Source: Nonomuraea fuscirosea
GTDB lineage: Bacteria > Actinomycetota > Actinomycetes > Streptosporangiales > Streptosporangiaceae
Assembly (NCBI RefSeq): GCF_003001935.1
Contig: NZ_PVNG01000008.1
Span: 248,001 to 312,000, forward strand
Direction: 5' to 3'
Length of the DNA stretch: 64,000 nucleotides
Shown here: positions 1-7,529 of the stretch, one piece after another
Layout of the letters: every line of letters begins with the position of its first letter
How positions within the stretch are numbered: position 1 is the first letter of the stretch
The notes under the pieces: model-generated
Seen by the model: only the letters and a program-made list of their open reading frames with translations
Databases searched by the model: none
Told to the model about the DNA's origin: nothing
Translations under genes and position numbers: made by a program

Positions 1-109
1 CACTGACAGGCGCCTGCTGCTGAGCGTCGATCTGGGCGGCCGTCCCGACGCTCGCCCCCGTGAGCGTGGAGAGCGCCAGCACGAGAATCGCGAGTTTCCG
101 CTGGAACAT
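1..109 (-). CDS. N-terminal part of a secreted protein, cut by window edge
   Basis: Read leftward from an ATG at 109, preceded by a GGGAGG ribosome site at 119-124 with about 9 nt spacing, the frame stays open to the window edge (36 codons). The peptide starts MFQRKLAILVLALSTLTGA and has a typical signal peptide: KR-containing n-region, a leucine-rich h-region and a likely AxA-type cleavage near residues 20-25. Nothing beyond export can be said because the rest lies outside the window. It is divergent from the SARP regulator at 234, so 110-233 carries both promoters. Confidence 0.6.
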   Translation of the reverse strand, partial: MFQRKLAILVLALSTLTGASVGTAAQIDAQQQAPVS

Positions 110-233
110 GTGGTATTTCCTCCCTGCCGACTGTGATCAGTACGGATGCTGCCAGAATCCGATTTCAGTCCGTTTACAGAAGGCGTGGAGGGTGTCAGTC
201 ACCCTGGCGGACGGCTGTACCGGGGGGAGACGT

Positions 234-3167
234 ATGGTTCACCAGGACGAACGCGCCATGCTCGCGATCGGCGTTCTCGGGGGCCTGGAGATCCGGAAGC
301 TGGGCCGCGAGGTGACCGTCCCCGGGCGCAACGGTCCCTGGCTGCTGGCCGGGCTGGCTCTCGGAGGCGGCCGTCCGGTATCGGAGCACCAGCTGACCGA
401 GTGGGTGTGGGGGCCGTCCGGGGCGAGCGTGGGCGCGTTGCGTACGGGGATCTCCCGCATCCGCACCTGGCTGCGCGACCGGATGTCGCTGCCCGGCGCG
501 ATCGAGCTGACCCCGCAGGGCTACCGGCTCGACCTCGCCCGCGTCCGGCTGGACGCCGCGCGTTTCACGGAGCTGGCCGAGGCGGCCGCGGCCGAGCGCG
601 ACGCCGAGCGCCGGCTCGGCCTGCTCCAGCGGGCGCTGGCGGAGTGGCGCGGCCCGGTATTGCTCGGCGCCCCGGAACGGCTGCGCGACTGCCCCGAGGC
701 GCACCGGCTGGACACGGCGCAACTGACATGCGTGCTGGACGTGGCCGACCTCGCGCTCGCCCTCGACCGGCCGCAGGACGCCGTCGATCACGTGGTGCGT
801 CTGGCCGGGCGGCACCCTTACGACGAACGCCTGCACGCGCGCCTCATCACCGTGCTCGGCGCGTCCGGCCGCAGGGCGCAGGCGCTGCGCTGGTTCGAGG
901 CCACCAGGAAGAGGCTCGCCGACGAGCTCGGCGTGGACCCCTCGCCCGAGCTGCGCGACGCCCACGCCGCGCTGCTGGCGGAGGAGGCCCGCGCCGCCGG
1001 CCGGAAACCGGCCCGCCCGGCGGTGCCCAACATGCTGCCGCCGGACGTGACGGACTACACCGGGCGCGAGGAGATCCGGCGGGAGCTGCGGCGCCACCTG
1101 TGCGACCCGGGCCGGAACACCGTGGCGATCGCGGCGATCGCCGGTATGGGCGGCGTGGGGAAGACCGCGCTCGCCCTGCATCTGGCGTACGAGCTGCGGG
1201 CGGAGTTCCCCGACGGGCAGCTCTACATGGACCTGCACGGCACGGGAACCCAGACCGAGCCGGTCGATCCGGCCGAAGTGCTCAGCCGGTTCCTGCGCAT
1301 CCTGGGCGTGGGCGGCGACTCGATCCCGCCGACGCTCGACGAGCGGGCCGAGCTGTTCCGTACGCAGATGGCCGACCGCAAAGCCCTGATCATCCTGGAC
1401 AACGCGGCCGACACGGCCCACGTCATGCCGGTCCTGCCGGGAAGCCCGTCCTGCGCCGTCGTCGTCACCAGCCGCAGGCCACTGGGGTCGCTGACCGGCG
1501 CCCGGCAGGTGGATCTCGACGTGCTGAGCCCGGCGCAGGCCACCACGCTGCTGGAACGGATCGTGGGAGAGGAGCGGCTGGCCCGGGATCCCGCCGCGGC
1601 TCAGGAGCTTCCTTCGCTGTGCGGCTATCTGCCGCTGGCGCTGTGCATCGCCGGCGCCCGCCTCGCGGTCAAGCGGCACTGGACCGCCACCACGCTGGTG
1701 TCGCTGCTCAGCGACGAGCGGCGGCGACTGGACGAGTTCGCCTACGGGCCGCTGCACGTGCGGGCCGTGTTCGCGCTCAGCTACCAGGGCCTGGAGCCGG
1801 ACGAGCAGCGCGCCTTCCGGCGGCTGGGGCTCATCGAGGCCACCAGCTTCGCCTCGTGGGCCGCCGCCGCGCTGCTCGACGTCGACGTACCCGAAGCGGA
1901 CAAGCTGCTCGAAACCCTGGTCGACGCCCAGTTGCTGCAAGTCGCCGCGACCGACTCGACCGGGCGGACCCGCTACCTCTTCCACGATCTGGTACGGCTC
2001 TTCTCACGGGAGACGGGCGAGGCCGAGGACTCGGCCCAGGCGCGCAGGGACGCCGTCGAACGCCTGCTGAGCTGCCTGCTGTCGGTCAGCAGACAGGCGT
2101 ACAGCGTCCTGTACGGCGGCGAGCACCAGATCGTCCGCGGTTCCCCCCGACGCCCGCGCCTGCCCGCCGACTACGTCGAGGAGCTGGTCGCCGATCCGGT
2201 GGAGTGGTTCGAGACCGAGCGGCTGACCATCGTCGACGCGGTGCACCTGGCCGCGAGCACCGGGCACGAGGAGCTCTGCTGGGACCTGGCCTGCACGACC
2301 GCGATCTTCTTCTCGCTGCTGAAATACCTCGACGACCAGCACACGATGCTGGAGACCGGCTACGCGGCGGCCGAACGGGCGGGCGACGTCCGTGGCATGG
2401 CGGCGGTGCTGCAGCGGCGGGGGATGCTGCACGTGGACAAGGCGCTCTACGACCTGGGGCGGGCCGACTACGACCGCTCGCTGGAGCTGTTCCGGCAGGC
2501 GGGGGACGTGCACGGCCAGGGCATCGCCCGCACGTACCTGGCCATGGTCGATCGCTTCGTGGGCCACTTCGACCAGGCCATGAGCCGCTACGAGCAGGCC
2601 CTGGACGAGCTGAGAGCGGCGGGCGACCTCGGCACCGAGGCGTTCGTCCTGCGCAACATCGCGCAGATCCACCTCGACCAGGACCGGCTCCAGCTCGCCA
2701 GGACCAATTTCGAGGCCGCCCTGGCGATCTACGAGCCGCTGGACACCCCGCGCGGCCTCGCGCAGACCCTCTACTGGCTGGGCAGCCTCGACCTGCGGGA
2801 GAAGAGGTACGACGAGGCCCGCGACGCCTTCACCAGAACCATGGCCGGCGCCCGCACGATCGGGGACCGCGTGGGGGAGTCGCTGGCCCTGCACGGGCTG
2901 GGGGAGTCGAGCATGCGGCAGGGCCTGCTGGAGGAGGCCGAGGTCGTGCTGACCCAGGCGGTGGACATCGCCCGGAGCCTGAAGAGCCGGCTCATCCAGG
3001 CCCGCGTGCGGACGTCACTCGGCGAGCTCTACCACGTGGCCGGCCGGCCCACGGAGGCCGCCGCCCAGCTGGAGACGGCCGTGGAGATCGCCAGAACCAT
3101 CGGCACCAAGCCCATCGAGACCCGGGCCGCCGACCTCCTGAACGAGGTCCGCGGCTCCACCGCCTGA
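234..3167 (+). CDS. SARP/AfsR-type regulator: BTAD, NB-ARC and TPR domains
   Basis: Predicted transcriptional activator of 977 residues. An OmpR-like winged-helix DNA-binding domain (about residues 8-100) is followed by a bacterial transcriptional activation domain (about 105-250), an NB-ARC ATPase with P-loop GMGGVGKT at 304-311 and a C-terminal array of TPR repeats (about 720-970). This is the architecture of AfsR and large SARP regulators that switch on secondary-metabolite clusters. ATG 234 is chosen because a GGGGAGA site lies just upstream and the DNA-binding fold starts a few residues later; an upstream GTG at 60 would overlap the divergent gene. It lies directly ahead of the candidate peptide cluster and is the obvious pathway-specific activator; that link is inferred from position. 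Confidence 0.9.
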   Translation: MVHQDERAMLAIGVLGGLEIRKLGREVTVPGRNGPWLLAGLALGGGRPVSEHQLTEWVWGPSGASVGALRTGISRIRTWLRDRMSLPGAIELTPQGYRLDLARVRLDAARFTELAEAAAAERDAERRLGLLQRALAEWRGPVLLGAPERLRDCPEAHRLDTAQLTCVLDVADLALALDRPQDAVDHVVRLAGRHPYDERLHARLITVLGASGRRAQALRWFEATRKRLADELGVDPSPELRDAHAALLAEEARAAGRKPARPAVPNMLPPDVTDYTGREEIRRELRRHLCDPGRNTVAIAAIAGMGGVGKTALALHLAYELRAEFPDGQLYMDLHGTGTQTEPVDPAEVLSRFLRILGVGGDSIPPTLDERAELFRTQMADRKALIILDNAADTAHVMPVLPGSPSCAVVVTSRRPLGSLTGARQVDLDVLSPAQATTLLERIVGEERLARDPAAAQELPSLCGYLPLALCIAGARLAVKRHWTATTLVSLLSDERRRLDEFAYGPLHVRAVFALSYQGLEPDEQRAFRRLGLIEATSFASWAAAALLDVDVPEADKLLETLVDAQLLQVAATDSTGRTRYLFHDLVRLFSRETGEAEDSAQARRDAVERLLSCLLSVSRQAYSVLYGGEHQIVRGSPRRPRLPADYVEELVADPVEWFETERLTIVDAVHLAASTGHEELCWDLACTTAIFFSLLKYLDDQHTMLETGYAAAERAGDVRGMAAVLQRRGMLHVDKALYDLGRADYDRSLELFRQAGDVHGQGIARTYLAMVDRFVGHFDQAMSRYEQALDELRAAGDLGTEAFVLRNIAQIHLDQDRLQLARTNFEAALAIYEPLDTPRGLAQTLYWLGSLDLREKRYDEARDAFTRTMAGARTIGDRVGESLALHGLGESSMRQGLLEEAEVVLTQAVDIARSLKSRLIQARVRTSLGELYHVAGRPTEAAAQLETAVEIARTIGTKPIETRAADLLNEVRGSTA

Positions 3168-3231
3168 GCCCCGAAGCCGCGGTTCCACCGCCTGAGCCGC
3201 CCCGAAGTCGCGGTTCCACCGCCTGAGCCGC
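3150..3231. repeat. Three tandem copies of a 30-bp unit spanning the SARP stop codon
   Basis: Two near-identical 30-bp copies (3171-3200 and 3202-3231, core CGGTTCCACCGCCTGAGCCG) follow a partial copy (3150-3170) that is the last coding stretch and TGA of the SARP gene. The gene end therefore appears to have been duplicated twice downstream, probably by slippage. Confidence 0.85.
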
Positions 3232-3255
3232 CGACCGAGTCGTCCCGGGTTCTCT

Positions 3256-3284
3256 CCCGTTCGATGTCCCCTTGCACCCGTTCG
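3256..3284 (+). promoter_or_regulatory. Direct repeat CCCGTTCG, possible SARP operator
   Basis: CCCGTTCG occurs at 3256-3263 and again at 3277-3284, 21 bp start to start, about two helical turns. SARP proteins are known to bind heptamer direct repeats phased by about 11 or 22 bp upstream of their target promoters. The site lies between the SARP gene and the peptide gene it would control. No clear -10 box is visible after it, so the assignment is tentative. Confidence 0.35.
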
Positions 3285-3365
3285 TGACCTCCACCTGCCG
3301 TGCGGCGCCGAGAACTCCGCACCATGAGATCAGACCCGCTCAAAAGGGGTCGAAGTCCCAGGAAT

Positions 3366-3374
3366 GGAGGTGAT
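3366..3374 (+). promoter_or_regulatory. Near-perfect Shine-Dalgarno of the 20-residue peptide gene
   Basis: GGAGGTGAT at 3366-3374 pairs over nine bases with the 3' end of 16S rRNA and stands 5 nt before ATG 3380. This is the strongest ribosome site seen in the window and argues that the very short reading frame after it is really translated. Confidence 0.8.
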
Positions 3375-3379
3375 TTCAC

Positions 3380-3442
3380 ATGCGCATCGTCATCCGTCGT
3401 CCCGAGAAGATCGAGGCCACCGCCTGGTGGATCGTCGCCTGA
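3380..3442 (+). CDS. Candidate RiPP precursor peptide, 20 residues
   Basis: A 20-codon frame encodes MRIVIRRPEKIEATAWWIVA. It has a basic N-terminal half (RIVIRRPEK) and a hydrophobic, Trp-rich C-terminal half (ATAWWIVA). It is preceded by an exceptionally strong ribosome site and followed by a stable hairpin, then by an adenylyltransferase with a peptide-binding domain, a membrane protease and an exporter, all on the same strand. By analogy with microcin C7 (MccA seven residues, MccB enzyme), the peptide could be the direct substrate of the ThiF-like enzyme. Unlike MccA it does not end in Asn, so the chemistry cannot be assumed the same. There is no double-glycine site or obvious leader/core boundary. 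Function is inferred from context only. Confidence 0.65.
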   Translation: MRIVIRRPEKIEATAWWIVA

Positions 3443-3460
3443 TCCACGCCATACGGTTCA

Positions 3461-3498
3461 GCGCTCCCCGGGCGGCCACACGGCCGCCTGGGGCGCGC
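3461..3498 (+). terminator. Intercistronic hairpin between peptide gene and thiF-like gene
   Basis: CCCCGGGCGGCC (3466-3477) pairs with GGCCGCCTGGGG (3482-3493) around a four-base ACAC loop, with one G-U pair; four more base pairs (GCGC, 3461-3464 with 3495-3498) extend the stem beyond a mismatch. There is no T run. Such structures after precursor genes act as partial terminators or 3' stabilisers that keep peptide mRNA in excess over enzyme mRNA. Confidence 0.7.
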
Positions 3499-3570
3499 TT
3501 CCCGTCGGCATCTCAAGGACGCTGCCGACCCCGAAGGAAAGCTGACATCTCACGGAAAGCGAAAGGCGAC

Positions 3571-4752
3571 ATGGCCGGTCATCCTGCGAACCAGACGACC
3601 GATGCGGAGCCCGCGGCCGACGGGAATCCGCGCATCAAGGAGATCTACCCCCGCTATCGGCTCGACGACCGCCGATTCCGCATCGGCGCGCAGCTCGGCA
3701 TCACCGCGGAGTTCGACGACGCCGGCGGTGAGGTGTGGGACCTCGCGGAGTCGCTCGACGGACGGCCGGTGCCGGAGGTCGTGGCGGCCGTACGGCGACG
3801 TCATCCCCACCTGAGCGTGTCCGACGTGCTGGACGGCATCGCCACCCTCGACCACGAGGGTTTCGTCGAGTCGGCGACACCGGGCGGGCACACCGAGGAC
3901 GACTTCGACGCCCGCCTGCTGCCCAACATCCGCTACTTCAGCCGGTTCGAGGGGATAGCGGGCAACCGCTACCGGGCGCAACAGCGCCTTCAGGACTCCA
4001 CCGTCCTGCTGCTCGGCCTGGGCGGCGCGGGCTCGAACTTCCTCACCCTGCTGTCCGGGGTCGGCGTCGGCCGCGTCATCGTGGCCGACCACGACTCCGT
4101 GGAGGCGGCGAACCTCGGCCGCCAGCTTCTCTACCGCGAGAAGGACATCGGCGTGCCGAAGGCGACCGCCGCCGCCGACGCCCTCGAGCAGATGAACTCC
4201 AGGGTCGAGGTGCGCCCGCACGTGCGGAAGGTCGACTCCGCCGAGGACGTCACCGATCTGCTCGACGGCGTCGACCTGGTGATCTGCGCGATCGACGAGC
4301 CGCCGTTCATCGCCCAGCGCCGGGTGAACGCGGCCTGCGTCGCGCGGAACGTCCCGTGCGTCTACGGACTGTCCCAGGTCACCAGGGGCCGCGTGTTCAC
4401 CGTCGTCCCCGGCGTCTCCGGCTGCTTCGACTGCCTGAACATCAACTACAGCCAGAAGGACCCGGTGTTCGTCGCGCAGTTCGGGTTCATGCGCAGCGGC
4501 TGGGAGGCCCCGTCCATCGCCTACGCCCCCGCCCTCTTCCAGCTCTCGGCGGTGGCCGTGGACGAGGCCGTACGGGTCCTGACCGGCTACGCCCCGCCCC
4601 GCTCCGTCGGCGTGCAGTTCGAGATCGACTACGAGGAGGGCACCGCGTTCCACCTCAACGACTGGCCGCGGCTGCCTGAGCTCTGCCCGACCTGCGGCAC
4701 GGGCACGGAGTCGGACTGGGAGGTCTTCCGTGAGTACCGGGAAGGCGCCTAG
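3571..4752 (+). CDS. E1/ThiF-like adenylyltransferase with N-terminal PqqD-like (RRE) domain
   Basis: 393-residue enzyme predicted to adenylate a carboxylate, most likely the C-terminus of the short peptide encoded upstream. Residues about 25-100 look like a PqqD-type winged-helix peptide-recognition domain (PRYRLDDRRFRIG ... GFVE). The E1 fold follows: nucleotide loop GLGGAG at 149-154, NLGRQ at 181-185 with the usual Arg, AIDE at 240-243, and two structural zinc pairs, CFDC 285-288 and CPTC 372-375. This resembles MccB and the E1-like partner of TOMM cyclodehydratases, but no YcaO protein is nearby, so azoline formation is unlikely. ATG 3571 is chosen by the GAAAGG site upstream and by where the homologous domain begins. 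It overlaps the next gene by 23 bp. Confidence 0.85.
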   Translation: MAGHPANQTTDAEPAADGNPRIKEIYPRYRLDDRRFRIGAQLGITAEFDDAGGEVWDLAESLDGRPVPEVVAAVRRRHPHLSVSDVLDGIATLDHEGFVESATPGGHTEDDFDARLLPNIRYFSRFEGIAGNRYRAQQRLQDSTVLLLGLGGAGSNFLTLLSGVGVGRVIVADHDSVEAANLGRQLLYREKDIGVPKATAAADALEQMNSRVEVRPHVRKVDSAEDVTDLLDGVDLVICAIDEPPFIAQRRVNAACVARNVPCVYGLSQVTRGRVFTVVPGVSGCFDCLNINYSQKDPVFVAQFGFMRSGWEAPSIAYAPALFQLSAVAVDEAVRVLTGYAPPRSVGVQFEIDYEEGTAFHLNDWPRLPELCPTCGTGTESDWEVFREYREGA

Positions 4753-5680
4753 CCGAGCGGCGACCCCAGCGGCGACCTCAACAGCGACCTCAGCAGCGAC
4801 TCCGGCTGTGGCTCCGGCGGTGACGCTGCGCCGGCGCGGGCCGGACGCGTGGGCGCTGGCCTCCCGGGACGGCCCGCTCATCGTGGACGCCCGCACCGCC
4901 GACGCGGTCCGGCACCTCCAGCAGGGCATTACCCCTGACGAACTGCCGGCGACGCTGACCTGGCTGACCCCGGCGGACGCCGAGGAACTGGCCAGGATCG
5001 TCGATGACGGCGCGGAACACGCGAGGGACCTCGAACTGACGGATCCCGCGCACCCGGCGCTACTGCGCGCGGTCGCGCCGATCGCGCTCGCCGGTCTCGT
5101 GCTCTCCGCGTCCGCGCTCCTCGTCGCGGGAACGGTCCCGGCGGGCGGCGCCTTCGCCCCGCCGGGCGTGCCCCCGCTGCTCGCGGCCGCCGTCGCCGTC
5201 CTGGTGGCGGTCGTCACGACGGCGCTGCACGAGAGCGCCCACGTGCTCACGGGACGTCCGCGCGGCGGCCCGCTGCCGAGGGTACGCCTGCGCTGGTGGC
5301 GGGCGGTCACGACGGCCGACCTGACCCACACGTGGGGGTGGGCCAAACCCCATCAACTCGCCGCACTCGGCGCCGGCGTGGCCGTCGATCTCGCCGTGCT
5401 GGCCGCGTTCGCGGGCTGGACCGCGCTCGGCGGCGGCTGGTTCCCCCGGCTCGTCGTCGCGGTGCTGGTGGCCCGGCTGATCTGGCAGGGCGGGACGCAC
5501 CGCCGTACCGACGCCTACTTCGCGGTGGCCGCCGCCCTCGACAGCCCCTCGCCGCGGCAGGCCGGGTCGCCGCGCGTGCGCCGGCTGTTCGCGGCGCTCG
5601 CCGCACTGGGCGTGTGCCTCGACCTGGTCCTGCTGTACGGCTGGCTGTGGCGGTGGATCGCCGCCGTCGCCGGGCTCTGA
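4730..5680 (+). CDS. Membrane-embedded zinc metallopeptidase, M50-like
   Basis: 316 residues. A soluble N-terminal domain (about 30-105) precedes several hydrophobic segments. HESAH at 167-171 lies at the end of a transmembrane helix and gives the HExxH zinc signature; RRTDAYF (Asp261) supplies the usual third ligand of M50-type peptidases linked to peptide clusters; LGAGVAVD at about 213-220 matches the M50 helix that packs against the site. GTG 4730 is the start because GGGAGG (4718-4723) lies 6 nt before it, inside the end of the ThiF-like gene, giving translational coupling. Likely role: cutting or maturing the modified peptide during export. An immunity function is also possible. Confidence 0.75.
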   Translation: MSTGKAPSRAATPAATSTATSAATPAVAPAVTLRRRGPDAWALASRDGPLIVDARTADAVRHLQQGITPDELPATLTWLTPADAEELARIVDDGAEHARDLELTDPAHPALLRAVAPIALAGLVLSASALLVAGTVPAGGAFAPPGVPPLLAAAVAVLVAVVTTALHESAHVLTGRPRGGPLPRVRLRWWRAVTTADLTHTWGWAKPHQLAALGAGVAVDLAVLAAFAGWTALGGGWFPRLVVAVLVARLIWQGGTHRRTDAYFAVAAALDSPSPRQAGSPRVRRLFAALAALGVCLDLVLLYGWLWRWIAAVAGL

Positions 5681-5697
5681 CGCTCCGGGAGGAAACG

Positions 5698-6675
5698 ATG
5701 ACAGCGTCCGGCTCCATCGTCATCGAGGGGCTCCGCAAACGGTACGAACACGGCAGACCGGCCGTGGACGGCCTCGACCTCGTCGTCCCCGGCGGCACCG
5801 TACACGCCCTGCTCGGGCCGAACGGCGCGGGCAAGACGACCACCGTACGCATCCTCGCCACCCTGCTGGCCCCGGACAGCGGCCACGTCCTCGTGGCGGG
5901 CGCGAACCTGCGGACGCACCCCCACCTCGTCCGCGAGCGCATCGGCCTGTGCGGCCAGCACGCCGCGCTCGACCACCGGCTGACCGGCAGGGAGAACCTG
6001 CACATGCTCGGCCGGCTCGCCGGGCTGAGCAGAGCGGCGGCCCGCGAGCGCACCGGCGAGCTGGCCGAGCGGCTCCGGCTAGCGGACTTCGCCGGCAAGA
6101 CGGTCGCCGACATGTCCGGGGGCATGGCCCGGCGGATCGACCTGGCCGCGGCCTTCCTGGCCAGACCACGGGTGCTCTTCCTGGACGAGCCCACCACCGG
6201 CCTCGACCCCGTCGCCCGCCTGGACGTGTGGGAGCTGGTGGGCGAGCTCGTCGCCGCCGGCACGACCGTGCTGCTCACGACGCAGCACCTCGACGAGGCC
6301 GAACGGCTGGCCGACGCGGTCAGCGTGCTGCGCGACGGCCGGCTGATCGCGAACGGCACTCCCGGAGAACTGAAACGGCAGGCGGGCGGGCCCCGGCTGG
6401 AGATCGTCCTCCGGCATCCCGACCAGCGCCGCCCGGTGCTGTCCGTTCTAGAGACGCTCGCCCTGCCGGGGATCACCACCGGCGACCGCGCGATCGTGGC
6501 ACACCTGGCCGCCACCGACCCGCTGGCGCTGCTCGGCACGGCCGTGCGGGCCCTCGCCTCGGCCGGCGTCGAGGTCGAGGAGCTGGCGCTGCGGCGGCCG
6601 TCCTTAGAGGACGTCTTCGTGGCCATGACCAGCGAGCCGAGGAAGCACCGGCAGGAAGAGAGATCGTTCACATGA
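5698..6675 (+). CDS. ABC exporter ATPase, DrrA family
   Basis: 325-residue ATP-binding subunit. Walker A GPNGAGKTT, a signature loop MSGGM (instead of the common LSGGM), Walker B VLFLDEPTTGLDP and the switch TTQH are all present, and the C-terminal extension ending before the stop is that of drug-resistance DrrA proteins. ATG 5698 follows GGGAGGAAACG. The gene starts 17 nt after the protease and its stop overlaps the permease start in ATGA. It should power export of the product of this cluster and may also confer self-resistance. Confidence 0.9.
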   Translation: MTASGSIVIEGLRKRYEHGRPAVDGLDLVVPGGTVHALLGPNGAGKTTTVRILATLLAPDSGHVLVAGANLRTHPHLVRERIGLCGQHAALDHRLTGRENLHMLGRLAGLSRAAARERTGELAERLRLADFAGKTVADMSGGMARRIDLAAAFLARPRVLFLDEPTTGLDPVARLDVWELVGELVAAGTTVLLTTQHLDEAERLADAVSVLRDGRLIANGTPGELKRQAGGPRLEIVLRHPDQRRPVLSVLETLALPGITTGDRAIVAHLAATDPLALLGTAVRALASAGVEVEELALRRPSLEDVFVAMTSEPRKHRQEERSFT

Positions 6676-7529
6676 CCGCACCGTCGCTCGTCCGCGCGAC
6701 GCGCGTGATCGGCGCGCGCAACGTGCTGCGCCTGCGCCGCTCACCCGACCTCATCGCCGTCGTCGCCGTGCAGCCCGTGCTGTTCGTGCTGCTGTTCGGC
6801 TTCGTCCTCGGCGGCGCCATCCAGGTGCCAGCGGGCGACTACCAGGCGTTCCTGGTCACGGGGGTGCTGGTGCAGACCGTCGTGTTCGGCTCGGCTCTGG
6901 CGGGCATCGGCATGGCCGAGGACCTCGAACGCGGCGTCGTCGACCGGTTCCGATCGCTGCCCGTGCCCCGTGCCAGCATCGTCATCGCCCGCGTCCTGTC
7001 CCAGCAGATCACGGGCGCGCTCGGGATCTCGGTCACGGCCGGCTGCGGGCTGCTCCTGCAGTGGCGTCCCCACGGGGGGCTCGCGGGGTCGCTGGCAGCG
7101 TTCGGGCTGCTGATGCTCTTCGGCCTGGCGATGAGCCTGGTCAGCGTCACGATCGGATGCGCCGTCCGCTCGACCGAGGCGGCGCAGGTGGCCTGCTACG
7201 CCTGGCTCTTCCCGGTGACCTTCGTGTCCGACGCGTTCGTCCCGACGGACCGGATGGCGATGCCCGTACGACTGATCGCGGAGTGGAACCCGATGAGCGC
7301 GGTCACCACCACGGTGCGCGCCCTTCTCGGCGACGGCGCCCCGGCGGCCGGCGGCTGGCCGCAGGAGCACGCCCCGATGCTGGCACTGGGCTGGTGCGCG
7401 GTTCTCATCGCGGCCTTCCTGCCCTGGTCGGTGCACGTCTACCAGCGGCGGACCGCCGGCCGGTCACGGCCTACGTCGGCAGGCCGAGCGAAAGGCGGAG
7501 CTGGTCACGGTAGGTGCGCCCGGAGATGA
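6672..7529 (+). CDS. ABC-2 type exporter permease, DrrB family
   Basis: 285-residue integral membrane protein with six predicted helices and the ABC-2 family feature ERGVVDRFRSLPVPR, the cytosolic loop that meets the ATPase. It overlaps the ATPase gene by 4 bp and is the last gene of the rightward operon. The final 59 bp overlap the convergent LytTR gene; the basic, low-complexity tail (SRPTSAGRAKGGAGHGRC) may be a run-on produced by that overlap. Confidence 0.88.
   Translation: MTAPSLVRATRVIGARNVLRLRRSPDLIAVVAVQPVLFVLLFGFVLGGAIQVPAGDYQAFLVTGVLVQTVVFGSALAGIGMAEDLERGVVDRFRSLPVPRASIVIARVLSQQITGALGISVTAGCGLLLQWRPHGGLAGSLAAFGLLMLFGLAMSLVSVTIGCAVRSTEAAQVACYAWLFPVTFVSDAFVPTDRMAMPVRLIAEWNPMSAVTTTVRALLGDGAPAAGGWPQEHAPMLALGWCAVLIAAFLPWSVHVYQRRTAGRSRPTSAGRAKGGAGHGRCARR

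Noticed and set aside
195..1985. Long open frame antisense to the SARP gene
   Set aside because: Typical shadow frame in GC-rich DNA: Arg/Gly/Pro/Gln-rich, no domain, while the sense frame shows SARP and NB-ARC motifs.
3324..3401. Alternative short peptide frame starting ATGAGATCAGAC before the candidate precursor
   Set aside because: No ribosome site and unconvincing composition; the frame at 3380 has a near-perfect one.
3364..3570. Longer N-terminus for the ThiF-like protein starting at 3364
   Set aside because: It would overlap the peptide gene and the hairpin, its sequence is low-complexity, and the PqqD-like domain starts only after ATG 3571.
3571..4752. Azoline-forming (TOMM) cyclodehydratase cluster
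   Set aside because: The E1-like protein fits, but no YcaO gene is present and the peptide has no Cys, no Ser and only one Thr.
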